Shown here in pieces: positions 16,905-28,851 of a stretch of 64,000 nt of DNA. The notes beneath the pieces were generated by a model that worked only from the letters and a program-made list of their open reading frames with translations, was not told the origin of the DNA and ran no database searches. The stretch is from Meconema thalassinum (Eukaryota; Arthropoda; Insecta; Orthoptera; Tettigoniidae), in the NCBI GenBank assembly GCA_946902985.2, contig OX336388.2:1209720609-1209784608 (forward strand), read 5' to 3'. Positions within the stretch are counted from its first letter, which is position 1. Every line of letters starts with the position of its first letter. Position numbers and translations under genes: made by a program.

Positions 16905-18785
16905 ATGGTTAAGGTTTTGGAGGTGTTGGCTCGGCTGGAGTCAAGCAATAAGCAGAGTATTGAGAAAGCTACTCAATTAGAGAATATGTTGTCAGAAAAT
17001 TCCAAAAGGTTGGAAAAGCAGATACAAGAAAATTCTCAATATTTGGACAGTAGGATCGACGAAAACTCTAAATCTTTGGAAAGCTCATTAGAATCCAAAT
17101 TAAATCAATCATTTGAATCTTAACTATCTGAAAATTTGTTAGAGAGTTCTAATTCACTTAAGTCAGGTATTGACAGTTAACTATCCGAAAATTCTAAACT
17201 TTTTTTGGACAGATTAAGTGTTAGCACAGAATCTTTAAGGGAAACTTTGGAAGAGAAGATTGTTGAACATTCTAAAGCTCTTGATATGTTGACTGAAAAT
17301 TCCCGCATAATGGATTTAAATATCATTGGAAATTCAGAAACGCTAAGGTTAGATTTGGCTGATAATTCTAAACTGTTGGAACATCGGTTATCAGAAAGTT
17401 TGGGGAAACAATTCGCGGAAAAGTCCAAAATTGTTGGGGAAAAACTTAGCGAATTATTTGAAAAATCCAAGAACGTAGAAACTAGGTTAGAAGAAAACAA
17501 AGTTTCACTGGAAACCAAAATTAATGATAGCATGAAAAACTTAGAGGACAAAATCGAAAAATCGCATGATAAATTGAAAGACATGGAGGAAAATTTTGAT
17601 AAACATTCTAGAAGAGTGGCTGAAGACTTGATAAGCTTGGAGATCAAAATTACAGAAGAGTGTAATGTTACTGCAAGGCAGGCGTTGCAGAGAGTGGCAA
17701 CAGATTTCCAGGGGACTATTCTAGAACAGCTGAAAGAGGACAAGCTAATCCAAGAACTTAGTAAAAATGTGAAGGAGATAGCTCTTACTGAGGTTAGAAG
17801 TTTAGTACTAGAGGAGGCTAAAGAAGACGTTCAGGAAGCAAGGAATTCTTTTTCTACGCATATCAAAGTAATATCGGAAGATGTAGGAAAAATTCAGAGA
17901 GATGTGTCTAAGGTGACTAATTTAGTGAAGACTCATGAAACTATAATTGGGAAATTAGTAAAAGTTGTTCAGGACACGAATCAAGTCTTGAGAAAGAAAG
18001 GAATCGATCCTGTAACTAAAGAATTTGTTGAGACGAACATAGAAGAGATCAGAGGAGAGAGAGAAAAGAAGACAAATGATTCTGGACTGAAGAAGACATT
18101 GGGAACACTAGAAGAGAAAATGGCTTTATATGAATCTCAAAGGAAGCAAAGAAATGTGGAAGAAATACCAAATTTTGAGCAGAATAAAAAGAGAGAAATT
18201 TCGAAAAAGTTGGAGGATCAGAAAATTATGGCAAATTCTATTCCTATCGCTATATATAAGGCTAAGGATGATAAACCAGGAAAGTTTTCAGGAACAGGAA
18301 GTATCCCACCGGCCGAATTTTTGAGAGAAGTCAGGGATAACATCCGGGATTCAAAAATTTCAAAGGAAAGAGAGATAAGAGTGGTGAGCAGATTTTTGCA
18401 TGGACCTGCACTGGTTTGGTTCAGGGCTTTTAGATCCAGTTTCCACTATTTCGATGAATTTTCCAGGGGGCTGATGAGAAAATTTTGGTCGCCGGAAACT
18501 CAACAAAAGATCAGGGCGGAATTGTATGCAAAGATATATTCAACATCACAGCCAACAAAGTACTCGGCTTATTTCTCGCAACAATTATCTAAATTGCAAT
18601 TTCTCGAACCACCAATGCCAGATTTTGAAATGATATCTGCACTCGTACGTCAATTTCCAATCGGGGTACAAAGAACACTGATTGCAGCGAACATCGGAAA
18701 CATGGAGGAATTCGATGAGGTGCTACAAAGGTTATATCATGCCAATACACAGTTCTTTGACTTAAGAGGTATAACAAAACTGTAA
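16905..18785 (+). pseudogene. gypsy Gag with long coiled coil, two in-frame stops
   Basis: A single frame from ATG 16,905 (MVKVLEVLARLESSNK) to the stop at 18,785, interrupted by TAA at 17,121-17,123 and 17,178-17,180. The first ~430 residues are coiled coil with an 11-residue-like repeat (ENSKRLEKQIQ, ENSQYLDSRID, ENSKSLESSLE). The C-terminal ~170 residues are the Ty3/gypsy capsid domain: KPGKFSGTGSIPPAEFLREV, FLHGPALVWFRAFR and the YFSQQLSKLQF helix region. Gag would form the cytoplasmic particle around the RNA. Both stops read TAACTATC after a Ser codon, consistent with two C-to-T changes of the same CAA (Gln) codon in sister repeats. That origin is inferred. Confidence 0.85.
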
Positions 18786-19248
18786 ACCATACGATAAATA
18801 CTGTAGTGACTGATCGTCACAGCCAAACAAATCAACAATGGAACAAACCTCAGAACCAGGTTGAAAATAAGGAATGGAGCAACACGAGAGACACTCCATA
18901 TCAGAATAGACCATATGTGAGGCCATATCAATACCAAAATAGATGGAATCAATGGAGAAAACCAGGGTTTCAATCAAAACCATATAATAGACCACAGCAA
19001 CAGTATGGAAATAAACAACAACACAGAAGAGAGAAACAACGAGGGAAGGAGGAATTCAAGCAACTGGCTAGGGAAGATCTTGACAGAAGGCATTAGGATA
19101 GCAAGCAATACCTAGATGAGCAATACAACAAACCTAGTACTTCCGGGTTGCAGAAGTCTACAGGTGGTAAAAAAGAAAAAAAAACGCCGAAAAATTAATA
19201 AGTAGTTACATTTCGAAGATTGTTAAATGGTAGGCAGAGGATGAAGAC
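18786..19248 (+). pseudogene. nucleocapsid-like Gln/Asn-rich basic segment and gag-pol spacer
   Basis: An open frame at 18,806-19,096, shifted relative to Gag, is very rich in Gln, Asn, Arg and Tyr (NRPYVRPYQYQNRWNQWRK). No CCHC zinc knuckle is visible. This is where gypsy elements place their RNA-binding nucleocapsid, and the composition fits it. The rest, to 19,248, has no useful frame. Confidence 0.6.
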
Positions 19249-21097
19249 TTGATAGATGTAAAGGAAGAGAGAATTGGACTTGAGAAAAGATCGAAATCAC
19301 CCATTATAGAGTGTGAAGTCTATGGTACAAAGATTCATACACTTATAGATACTGGAGCTATGCTTTGTGTAGTTAGTGAGAAGCTCTATGCTTTGTGGAA
19401 GATCACACTAGGCATTATTTATCTTTTATAAGTAGAAAGTTGAGACCTTCAGAGCGAAATTATTACACGACTGAACTTGAAGCTTTAGCTATTGTTCACG
19501 CTCTAGAAACTTGGAAGAAGATGCTTATAGGACATTCTGTCATTGTACGAACAGACCATCATGCACTTGAGTTTATTTTGAAGACGAATTTTGCAAGTGA
19601 AAGGATCACACGTTGGGCTTTGTTTGTCCAACAATTCAACATCATGATAGAGCACAAACCTGGAAAAGCGAATGTAGGAGCCGGCTTGTTAAGTCGAGCA
19701 GTTGAACCGACTTTTAAGGTGATGCCTATTACCTTGATACAAGAAGATGAAGAAACTCTAGAACGTTTGGAAAGGATATCTGTTACTCAGAAGAGGAACA
19801 CACGTTTGAGGAAAATATACCGATTTCTGAAAGGGAACATGGATGTTAATGACACAGATTATCAGGAAACAGAGAGGATTTCGAGGAATTATGTGGTTAT
19901 GAACGTTATTGTGTATCGATTCATTGATGCAGACCATACAAGACTGAGAGTAGCGGTACCACCCATATTGCAGAAACGGATTGTTTGGTTAGCGCACAGG
20001 ATTTCTGGACACGCTGGATTGGATAAGACAGTACAACATGTGCAAGAGAAATTTTCGTGGGAGAATATGAGGACTACAGTCAGAGAGAAGATTAGGACAT
20101 GTGACTTGTGTCAAGGAAGCAAGCACAATTCTAAGTTGTTGAGGGAAGCTCCTCGTCCTATTATTCCGCTGAAACCAAGAGAATTATACGCTATGGATAT
20201 TTATGGTGAAGTGACGTGAAGTGACAGTATACACGCCGAGATTCTGACGGTCGAAGGACTTAGTCGCTGTACCAGTGGTCAGAAAGACTTAGTTTTTGTT
20301 CGAGTGAACAAACTTAACTTAAGTCAAAGAGGGGAAATAGATACATTTTGGTAACCATTGATGTTTTTTCTAAATTCACAATGTTACACCCCATCCAGAA
20401 AGCTAATACACGCTACATATTGAAGAGGATTAGAGAGAGTGTGATACCTGAAGCAGGGAAACCTGAATACCTCTTAACCGATCATAGATCGCAGTTCACA
20501 TCTTACGAATTTAGAAATGCTATGGAAGTATCAGATATTAAGCAGATCCTATGTTCAATACGCCATCCTGGAAGCAACCCAGCTGAGATAGCGAAATTTT
20601 GTCGTTTGTTTTGTTCTGCTGAACATTGGAAGTGGATGGATGTGTTACTCATTGCATCACACTCCATTAACTCTACTGTACATGAGAGTACAAGTCAGAT
20701 ACCGATGATATTGCATCATGGCAATAAACCCGTAAGACCATGGGATAGGATCATTTCCATACCACCGGAAGTAGAACCTAATAGACAACTCAGAGAAGTT
20801 CAAGCACTGGAGAAAATTCGCAAGCAAGCTGACAAGAGAGATAGGAGAGTCCGAGGGAAGAAATTCAGACGACCTCTGAATGTCGGAACTCTCGTACTTG
20901 TAAGGAAACCTGTTCCGTCTGACGTCATGAACAGAGTTTATTCGAAGTTTGCTAGTTTATACTACGGCCCGTTCAGGATTAATGAAAGTTTTGATAACGG
21001 AAGTTATACATTGGTTGAAGAAGAATCTGGTAACACCGTGGGAAAATTCAACGCGGCAAGTTTGAAGATTTATCATTCAAGAGCCAGACAACAATGA
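19249..21097 (+). pseudogene. gypsy Pol remnant: protease, RNase H, integrase; reverse transcriptase deleted
   Basis: 19,249-19,431 encodes a retropepsin start with the active-site LIDTGAMLCVVS. At about 19,395-19,420 it joins directly to RNase H sequence (SRKLRPSERNYYTTELEALA, RTDHHALEFIL) in another frame. The whole reverse transcriptase, normally several hundred residues with a YxDD motif, is missing. Then come the integrase zinc-binding HHCC (HRISGHAG...CDLCQ), and after the 106-bp insertion the catalytic core with Asp in VTIDVFSKF, Asp in LLTDHRSQF and Glu in NPAEIAKF. The end is the usual gypsy C-terminal GPFRINESFDNGSYTL. The element could only have moved with help, and the insertion makes even the integrase useless now. 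Confidence 0.87.
20215..20320 (+). repeat. 106-bp LTR-end segment inserted in the integrase frame
   Basis: Matches 21,581-21,686 at 105 of 106 positions. It interrupts the frame between ...DIYGEVT and ...YILVTIDVF. The left joint shows the short repeat GTGAAGTGAC. The right end stops exactly where the LTR-like block ends before the primer-site-like TTGGCAGCG. Confidence 0.9.
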
Positions 21098-21686
21098 GGA
21101 AAAAAATATATGATGTGTCACATATTTTATTATTGGCATGAGGGGTGGATATACTCGGATCGTTCACACGTCCGTGACATAGTTGACATTATTATTTTGG
21201 AAAGAAGAGTTATTAATTGAAGAGAGTGAGGGAATGGATGGTTTGAATAGCGCGCGGAGGAGACTCAAGAGTGCTGAGGGAAGCATGAATCGCAGGGGCG
21301 AGAGACGTGAGTTCGTGACGTGGAGCCCGCATGTGTCACGAGAATTTTTTTCTGGAATTACCTTTAGGAGAAGAGATGGACGCTAGGAAATTAGCACACT
21401 TTACTGGCAATTACAGGAGAAGGAATTTGAGCTATTATGCGTTAAAATCGGTCCAGTAGAAGCCGAGATACGAGATGGAAGTTTCTGGAACATTTGCTCG
21501 CTGGACTATATAAAGGGCACGATTCTCAAGATAGTTACATCATTACAACGAAGCATTTGCTCATGTGCGGAACTACGTAACGTGAAGTGACAGTATACAC
21601 GCCGAGATTCTGACGGTCGAAGGACTTAGTCGCTGTACCAGTGGTCAGCAAGACTTAGTTTTTGTTCGAGTGAACAAACTTAACTT
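21098..21686 (+). repeat. gypsy LTR-like block with TATA box
   Basis: Follows the Pol stop directly. A TATATAAA box at 21,507-21,514 in GC-richer surroundings marks a promoter. The block ends at ...CTTAACTT. The start could not be fixed: a purine run lies at 21,096-21,106 and another at about 21,140. The next bases, TTGGCAGCG, look like a tRNA primer-binding site, which normally follows a 5' LTR. Confidence 0.6.
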
Positions 21687-22493
21687 TTGGCAGCGAATTG
21701 ACTTAGAATATCCACTGACTTTCAGGTCACATATTCTACAGTCAGGTGATGGAAGTGTCGAAACCATTCACAGAAGTTAGCCTACAGGACGATGTATTTC
21801 TTGTGGTGACTATCCATCAGGCACTTCGAATTTCATCAGAAGTTATTTATTTCATCAGTTCGTTTATGCAGCTAATAGGTGTTCCTATCTTAGCGTGCAA
21901 ACGAAACCGCATTATTTGAATATGAGATGTATTGTCAAATCTACAAGAGTACTGTACCAGTCTATGACTGAGCAACTTTTGGTCATGTTACACGGTACTG
22001 GTCATAGCGGGAGTTATTTAGAACGAGTGACTGCGAATATCAATATGCGCCGTTAAACTACTAGTAGGATTGGTAGGACATGGAGACAAACTAGGCATAC
22101 GGATACAGCAGATGGCCATGGGAAGACACTGTTGGAATAGTGTCCACCACAGGACACGCTCTCCCTACACATCAAGAATGAAGTAAGACAACTATTCATG
22201 TACTATCCACTAACCTGTAGTATTAGAGAATTCCATATTTTTGAACAGTCACGATCAGAAATCAACACACATTTTTCACCGTAGCTAGATTTTCGATTGT
22301 ATTTGTCTGGATGACTAATGGAACTGCTGTCTGACAATTTATTTTTCGATCTACCATTTGTCAGGACAGGCATTAGTTCATGTTCTAACATGAAATATTT
22401 CGATTATTCCAAGGGATAGGAGTATTTTTCTTTAATTCTTATTATGAGAGCAGAAGTAATTGCGACTTGGATTATTTAAATAATTTGATTTAT

Positions 22494-22532
<39 letters not shown>

Positions 22533-23038
22533 GTAATCAAGTGTGAAGTGAATAAGTTAATAATATAAATAATAACGATGCTATTTAAAGGTATAAATAA
22601 TTAGGGAGTGATAATACCGAACATTAGGAACTAAATTAAATTAATTGTTAATTGTTTATTGTGATTAAATAATTAGTGCATCAAATAAAAATAATAGAAG
22701 ATGTTAATAATAATCACTTACAGATGAGATGTAAATATTTATTTATTAAAGATATAGGGCGATAATAATCAATTATGTCATTGATGATGCCTAAATATTT
22801 TTTTGTAATAATAATAATAATAATAATTTGTGGATGAATTTAATTAGTTGGAAGGACTTAAATTAAATAACTTTGTTTATTTTTGAATAAAAGTTTGGAA
22901 GTTTAAATAAATTTAAATGAGTTTATGGATGAAGAGAATAAGGTAGCAAGATATTTGAGCTCAGAATTATTTTTTACAAAAGCACTTAAAAATATATATT
23001 CAGATGAAAAGAAAGGAAACGGCAGGTATTTAATGTAA
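21687..23038. other. non-coding region after the LTR, with (AAT)n tracts
   Basis: 21,687 to about 22,100 may be the untranslated leader of a second gypsy copy, since it begins with a primer-site-like sequence, but no gag follows. From 22,490 onward the DNA is very AT-rich, with (ATA)n at 22,495-22,531 and 22,806-22,828. No gene is supported. Confidence 0.45.
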
Positions 23039-23050
23039 CAAATCAGGGAG

Positions 23051-23418
23051 TATGTCTACCCCTTATTATTCCCGTTTTCCAACGGGGTCGGGGATGAGAT
23101 AGGATGGAAGTTTTTGGTGGCGATGGTTTTTACGGCCGGATGCCCTTCCTGACGCCAACTCATGAGAGGAGTTAATGAGAGATGAAATGAATGATGGTGA
23201 ATGAAACTGGGCAAGGATGTGGAAGGAAGCGGCCGTGGCCTGTTAGAAGGTACCGTCCGAGCATTCGCCTGGTGTTGAAAATGGGGAAACCACGGAAAAC
23301 CATTTCAAGGACGGCCGACGGTGGGACTCGAACCCACGCATCTACCGAGTCAGCAGAGAGCTTGGCCCCATGACCTAATGCTGCGCGTTAGCCAGCGTAG
23401 CCACTACTGTCGGTGTAC
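23051..23418 (-). mobile_element. tRNA-derived SINE (family B) with 12-bp target duplication
   Basis: Flanked by CAAATCAGGGAG at 23,039-23,050 and 23,419-23,430. The tRNA-like head is on the minus strand at the right end, with B box GGTTCGAGTCC (about 23,328). The body contains the GGAAACCACGGAAAACCAT block (plus strand) shared with copies near 40.0, 62.1 and 63.5 kb. About 368 bp. Confidence 0.88.
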
Positions 23419-23430
23419 CAAATCAGGGAG

Positions 23431-24126
23431 AATTTATGTAAATGGAAGGCAAGGAGAGATTGACCAGAATTTATTTTCTTGGTAAAATAACACTGAAGAA
23501 CACAGTCTAGTAATTGACAGAATATTACAAGAAAAAAAAAAATATATGATTAAAAAAAAGAGAATAATATGATGTTGTGTGCAGAATATTTTGGTGATGA
23601 TTTTAGTGTGCGTTTGGCGACACTTAAAGTTGTGGAGACCTTGGGGGTCATCCAAGAGGGCTTTTGTTCCCGTAGTTGTGGGCACACAAGGATGTGCGTA
23701 TGTTTTTGAAAGAGCATGTCGGCTAAATTGTAAAAGAAGTGTTAGGCAATGTGGACCGCCCCATATTCTTGTCAGATTTCACTATTCTGTAAATCCAAAT
23801 ATTAAATAATATTTTTTTTTCTGGATCAACTCGAAGTTCCGATGGTATGCCTAAATAAATAATTGAAGAACATGAATTTAGATTTGTTGAACCTGACCGA
23901 GAAAAAAAACAAGATGTTCAGTAAAGAACATATAGCCTACTTTCTCCTAAATGTATGAGTATAATTATAACTCGTTGTTATTATCAAAGAGTATAATAGA
24001 ATCATTTCTTGGTTGAAGACCTTAGAAACTATTTACCTCTACCAAACGCCACAACCTAGAAGAAACTACTACCATCATTGAAGAAAGATAGATAAGAAGT
24101 TTCTGAAGGATGTTATGGATCTGGAG
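23431..24126. other. non-coding; contains an isolated Helentron-type hairpin end
   Basis: At 23,907-23,947 the sequence AACAAGATGTTCAGTAAAGA plus ACATATAGCCTACTTTCTCC is the reverse complement of the hairpin end found at 42,725-42,762. The rest shows no gene. Open frames here are short and lack any motif. Confidence 0.5.
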
Positions 24127-24137
24127 ACATAATCGAC

Positions 24138-24378
24138 TGGACTGGCTGCGTGGCTCAGCGGTAACGTTCTCGCTTGCTGGGCCCTAGGTTGCAGTTTCGT
24201 ATCCTGGCGCAGTCAGCTGGCATTTGAGGGTGCACAAATGCGAGGGAGCCGTGTCGGTAGATTTACTGGCGCGTTAAAGATCCCCTTCGGTCCAAAATTC
24301 CGGCTCCCCGGCGTATCTAAAAGCAGCAGTAGTTAAAAGGGACGTAAAACAAATAACATTATTATTATTGTTGTTATT
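24138..24378 (+). mobile_element. tRNA-derived SINE (family C) with 11-bp target duplication
   Basis: Flanked by ACATAATCGAC at 24,127-24,137 and 24,379-24,389. The head has an A box (GTGGCTCAGCGGTAA) and a decayed B box near 24,190. The tail ends in (ATT)n. About 240 bp. Confidence 0.85.
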
Positions 24379-24389
24379 ACATAATCGAC

Positions 24390-25064
24390 CTGCCGTGGCC
24401 AACATCCAACTGTGAGTTGAGGCATGTCTTTACACGTCTGGTTGTGCATGGCTTTCACAACCCTAATTGAATTAACAAATCTTTCCATGACCCTACAGAG
24501 ACGTGTGTATACAAACTAACTGGATTTTTTCGATTCCTATTTGCCTGAAATAAAAGTATTAATAACCTGAACTAGCACCAGCGGCTAGAATTCAGTTACT
24601 ATGTGAAATCGTTTTGTTCTTTACTTCAAATAACATTTTTAAATAACGCACAATAGGCTGTTACAAACCCTTTAAAATAAGAAGTAAAAATGTATCATAG
24701 TATCATCTTGTCATTCTTCAAATTCGATGCGCATAGAATGCCAATGGTATACTATCAATGGAGTCCCATGCAGACCAGTCGTGAAATCTAGTGGAGAAGT
24801 ATCGAACAATATAATCCTAACAGGGCGAGTGCATTCTAGCGGCTATAAGAAGAAACTTTTCAATAAAATCTGGAAGTTAATAAGTAGGCCGGCGTGCAGT
24901 TACCTTTTTGGCTGCTAGATGTCTCGAGCAAATCTGCTGGCGAATTATGTTTTAATTAAATATATGTTTTGCACCGTAATATGCACAATATAACGCTTAA
25001 TTTTAAAACGTCTGAGTCATTACAAAGCAACAAATATGTAAAATTTCAAGCAAAAAACCTAACA
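24390..25064. other. non-coding, nothing recognised
   Basis: Mixed AT-rich sequence without a supportable frame, inverted repeat or RNA gene. Confidence 0.4.
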
Positions 25065-25132
25065 CTGATGGGGTTTGAACCATAGGCATATGAATGATAG
25101 ACCAACGCTTTACCACGGAGCCATTTGTGCCA
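25065..25132 (-). repeat. tRNA-like fragment
   Basis: On the minus strand a D-arm-like GGCTCCGTGGTAAAG is followed by a T-arm-like GGTTCAAACCCC at tRNA spacing. The acceptor ends do not pair, so this is a decayed tRNA or SINE head and not a working tRNA. Confidence 0.45.
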
Positions 25133-25639
25133 ACGTACTGAACCCTTATTGATCTGCGATAAATAAGTATTCATGATTTATTATTATTATTACTGCAGCC
25201 AGGGAGTACTTGTGGAAGTTGATGAGGATAAAGGCAAGGTAGCGTGTCGCAATGATTGCCACAGAAGTAGCTCTTGGTAGCTATTCTTGAAAACGGCCGG
25301 CTAAGCTGAGTTCAAGGCCAAATTGTGTAACAACTTGCACCAGAATTGGAATCATAAAGGGATGGTCACGAGTTTCTTGCAACCGACCTACGATTGAATC
25401 ACCCAATCAGGAGAGACCAAGCCAAAACCACGCGATGGATGGCGTCAGTGGTAAAAAGCGCGCGGAATTGATTATCTAAAGAACCGCCGATCGGAATTAT
25501 CTCCGCATGAGTGCGCTGAGACGTTCGAATTATTTGATGAAGATTGACACTAGTCCCGTGTGTGTGAGATGAAAACTCTGGAAATTTTTTCTTAATTCAC
25601 CCCACTCTTCATCCCCCTGTCAGTTTCTAATAAATTGAT
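25133..25639. other. non-coding, nothing recognised
   Basis: A short (ATT)n run at about 25,180, otherwise unique-looking sequence without a gene. Confidence 0.4.
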
Positions 25640-25930
25640 CGACGAGACGCTGTTCGATGTCATTCGTTTTGGAGCTCTGAGGAGCTAACTTCACGCCAGT
25701 TTGTTTAAAGAATTTAACGCTCTAATATTATTCGAATTCATTTTATTTGTGAGCTCTGATGAGCTAACTTCACATCAGTTTGTGTAGCGATTTTTAAAGC
25801 TCTAATATATTATTTGAAGTCTAATACTTTGTGATCTCAGTGAGCTAATTTCACGCCAGTTTGCGTGGTGATTTAAAACTTGAATATTATCTTAAAGACA
25901 GCTATTTTCAGCTCTTAGGGGCAAGACTTG
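25640..25930. repeat. minisatellite, ~80-85-bp degenerate unit
   Basis: GAGCTCTGAGGAGCTAACTT plus CACGCCAGTTTG recurs as GAGCTCTGATGAGCTAACTT plus CACATCAGTTTG and as GATCTCAGTGAGCTAATTTC plus ACGCCAGTTTG. Each is followed by TTTAA.GCTCTAATAT. Three and a part copies. Confidence 0.75.
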
Positions 25931-28439
25931 AGAAACATTCTAATTAGCGCTCACCCGAGCGAAGGTCAAGCAGAGCAGTAGAGATTACCGAGCGAGATAG
26001 CAACTGTGAGTCAGTCAGACTTTAAAACTTGTATTGTCGAGCCAGTGACGATGGACTCGAAGTTGTATATTTCATGTAAATTTTTATTGTATTTTTCATG
26101 TGTGTATCGTGCGTGTGTGAGCGAGAGTAGGGAAAGTCTTCGTGATTAATCGCATAGGACTATTTGTGGGCGAATTTAGTAACTCACAAGCGATTATAGC
26201 CAGGTCAAATTATAATAACATTGAACTTTTCTTCCAAAGAGACTACACCAAGATGTCCGACGTGTGGTCAGGAGCCGGAGTGATGTCCGACGCGTCTACG
26301 AAGACAACGATGGAGTGCTAATTTTTCCATAGGGAAATGGGCTGAGATGGGGGTCATATGTTCTACAAGCTGAGACGGTGATGTACAACAATTGATTATT
26401 CAATTATGTAGTTAGATTGGCGGGGGAACTTTGTAAATAGTTAATTTTCTTTTTCTTGTTTTAGCGTGTTTTTTTTTCTTGTACCGACACTAAATGTTTT
26501 AAATGTACGTTGGCACGTGGCCAAAGTGTTTGTTGTGTATTTATTTTTCTTTGGAGTCATATTTAATGTACACGGCACGTGTACGTGATTTTTATCCATG
26601 CAAATGCGAAATCCGTTACATTCGATAAGTGGTGCTTTATTAAAGTTCATATTTTTTGTGATAGGAAAGGGAGGTAATTACTGTAAGATGTTTGCTGAAC
26701 AGGTTATTATTCATATTAGGGTTGCCGAGTGCAACAATTTAAGATGTAATTGTAGAACACCTTAGTTCTATTTTTTTTTAGATTTTTTTGAGTCCTTTTC
26801 AGGTTTATTAGTCACTGGCATCGAACGGAGGCGCCAGCAAGTGGAAAATATTTATGTCATTTTATTTCAGGGTCTGTCAAACCCATACGTGTGATTCTGT
26901 GTGTGTTATCGTGTCAGGTGTGTGTTGATTCTGCGTGAAGAGGGGTAGAGGTCCTACCACCCTCATATTTTGTCGTTGTTGTATTTTTTTTGATGGAAAG
27001 GCAGGGTGCTCCAGGGAGACCGCTGTTCCTTGTCCATATGCTGATTCTTGGATTTCCTAGGGGAAATACCGGGATATTTTTGTTCTGACACACACACACA
27101 CGTATTATTTGTGCTTTGGGGCACGCTTCTTCGAGATTCGACCCCGTGCCTTGGGAGGCCGAGGTTATTTTGACACGTGGGTTGACAGATATGCAGATTT
27201 CCACGAATCGCCCGTCTCGCCTGGTGACTTATTTTGTTAGGCAGTCCTATTGTTCCGACTGGCCCCTTTAAGCTTTCAAGTAGCAAACCTGTTCTTTGTG
27301 GAGGTTATTTTGAACCATAATTAATTGGGGAGTTCGCCATGTGTGTGACGGATTATTGCATGTCGTATGGATAGAATGTTGTGTTAATAATGTAAATGTT
27401 GGCTTTGAGCCTATTGATTTGTCTATGACTCAATTCATGTAATTTAATATGTGACGCCTGTGTGGTGTAGTGGTAGTGTACTTGAAAAAATGACGGCGGT
27501 CATATGTGTATTTCTTTTATTGGTCACGTGTTAACTTACTTGTGTTGATTTGTGTGAAAAGTCCTAATTTTAGGCAGTAATGTTTTTGCTACGGCAGTTT
27601 GATTCCAATTTCATGCGGAAATTATTGGGTTGTTTATTTTAAGTATAGGAAGTGTCGGTTTAGTTTTAAGTGTTGTATAGTTGTTCCCCGCGTCTGTCTA
27701 GCTCCAAGCAATGTGGATTCGTCGTCTGAAAGTTTATTCTGGATGATGACGAATCATGCATTCGATTGTACTCATCGTGAAGCATGTAGAACAGCACGCG
27801 CACATACATTGTCACTTTTGTTGATATTTTTCTTTGGGACACTTGGTCCGAGTATTAATCTCTCCAGAGATTTGGCCTAGTTTTGGCAAACTTTAATTTA
27901 TTCAGCGGGAGTCATATTGGAGTTTTTTTTTGTTAATTCTTGTTGTAAATAGCTGATCTGTTTATTAAATTCATTTGTTTTAACCCTGGCTTCACTTTTT
28001 CCTGCATGTTATTTTGCTATATGTTACCCTGCATGTTAATGAATCGCTTTAACAACAACTTACGATATGGACTGTTACACCCCCCGAAACTGAGTCTCAT
28101 AAGCTTCTTTGCAAGGGTTCAGTACATTGATCTATATAAAATGACTTACATAGAACTTGTTAGCAAATAATGATTTAGACCTAACGATTTCATCATTGGA
28201 GTATATTATTTATATATAAAGCATTTCATACAAAGTTTATTTATTTTGTATCAGTACGCTATATTGCATGCAATACTCAAATTAGTGAAATATAAGTCAG
28301 GCACAAGATATCCGCTGCCATCTTGTCTTCTTACCGAGACGGCTCAGATTTTTAAAATCACTTATGCACTATAGTATTACAAAATAAACTTTTAATTTCG
28401 AACGTGCCTCTTCCTTTAGAACAGTTAAATCGATTCTCG
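25931..28439. other. long non-coding stretch
   Basis: About 2.5 kb with no supportable gene. It has GT-rich patches (26,880-26,930, 27,090-27,105), a tRNA A-box-like GTGGTGTAGTGGTAGTG at 27,461, and a G/C-rich GGAGGCGCCAGCAAG at 26,826. It may be an old LTR element body, but I find no LTR pair or protein motif. Confidence 0.4.
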
Positions 28440-28807
28440 GCTCGATAATCGGAACTGGTGGGTCCCATGATATGGATTATAAAGTTATCATAATTCGCAA
28501 GGCCGCCATCCTGAAATGGTACGGCGGATGACCTTGTAGTTTGGTCACAAGACGCGTCCTATATGAAGGTATGTTATTACCAAATTTGGTAGAGATCGGA
28601 TAATTTGGTTAGTCGCTATTTGATTTTACGTTTTGAACGTTTGAGTGGCCACCATTCAGTTTTGGTAAAGATGGCGGCGATATAAAACATGACACTGAGG
28701 TGCCCTTTGCTTGTTCTACCTCTGTACCAAATTTCGTTCAATTCGGTTTCACCGTGTTCGAATTGATAGGGGGGACACACATTCAGAGTACACACACTCA
28801 CTCACAC

Positions 28808-28851
<44 letters not shown>

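Larger units (their letters stand above)
16884..21686 (+). mobile_element. degenerate Ty3/gypsy LTR retrotransposon lacking reverse transcriptase
   Basis: Order on the plus strand: coiled-coil gag, Gln/Asn-rich basic segment, aspartic protease, RNase H, integrase, then an LTR-like block. The reverse transcriptase is absent. Gag carries two in-frame stops, and a frame change follows it. The integrase is split by a 106-bp copy of the LTR end. No 5' LTR was found. Confidence 0.88.

Noticed and set aside
26914..27286. Two overlapping minus-strand ORFs of ~100 residues
   Set aside because: Different frames of the same bases, no recognisable motif, and the DNA is GT-rich, which removes stops on the other strand.
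27461..27480. Possible tRNA gene start (A-box-like GTGGTGTAGTGGTAGTG)
   Set aside because: No B box or anticodon arm follows at tRNA spacing.
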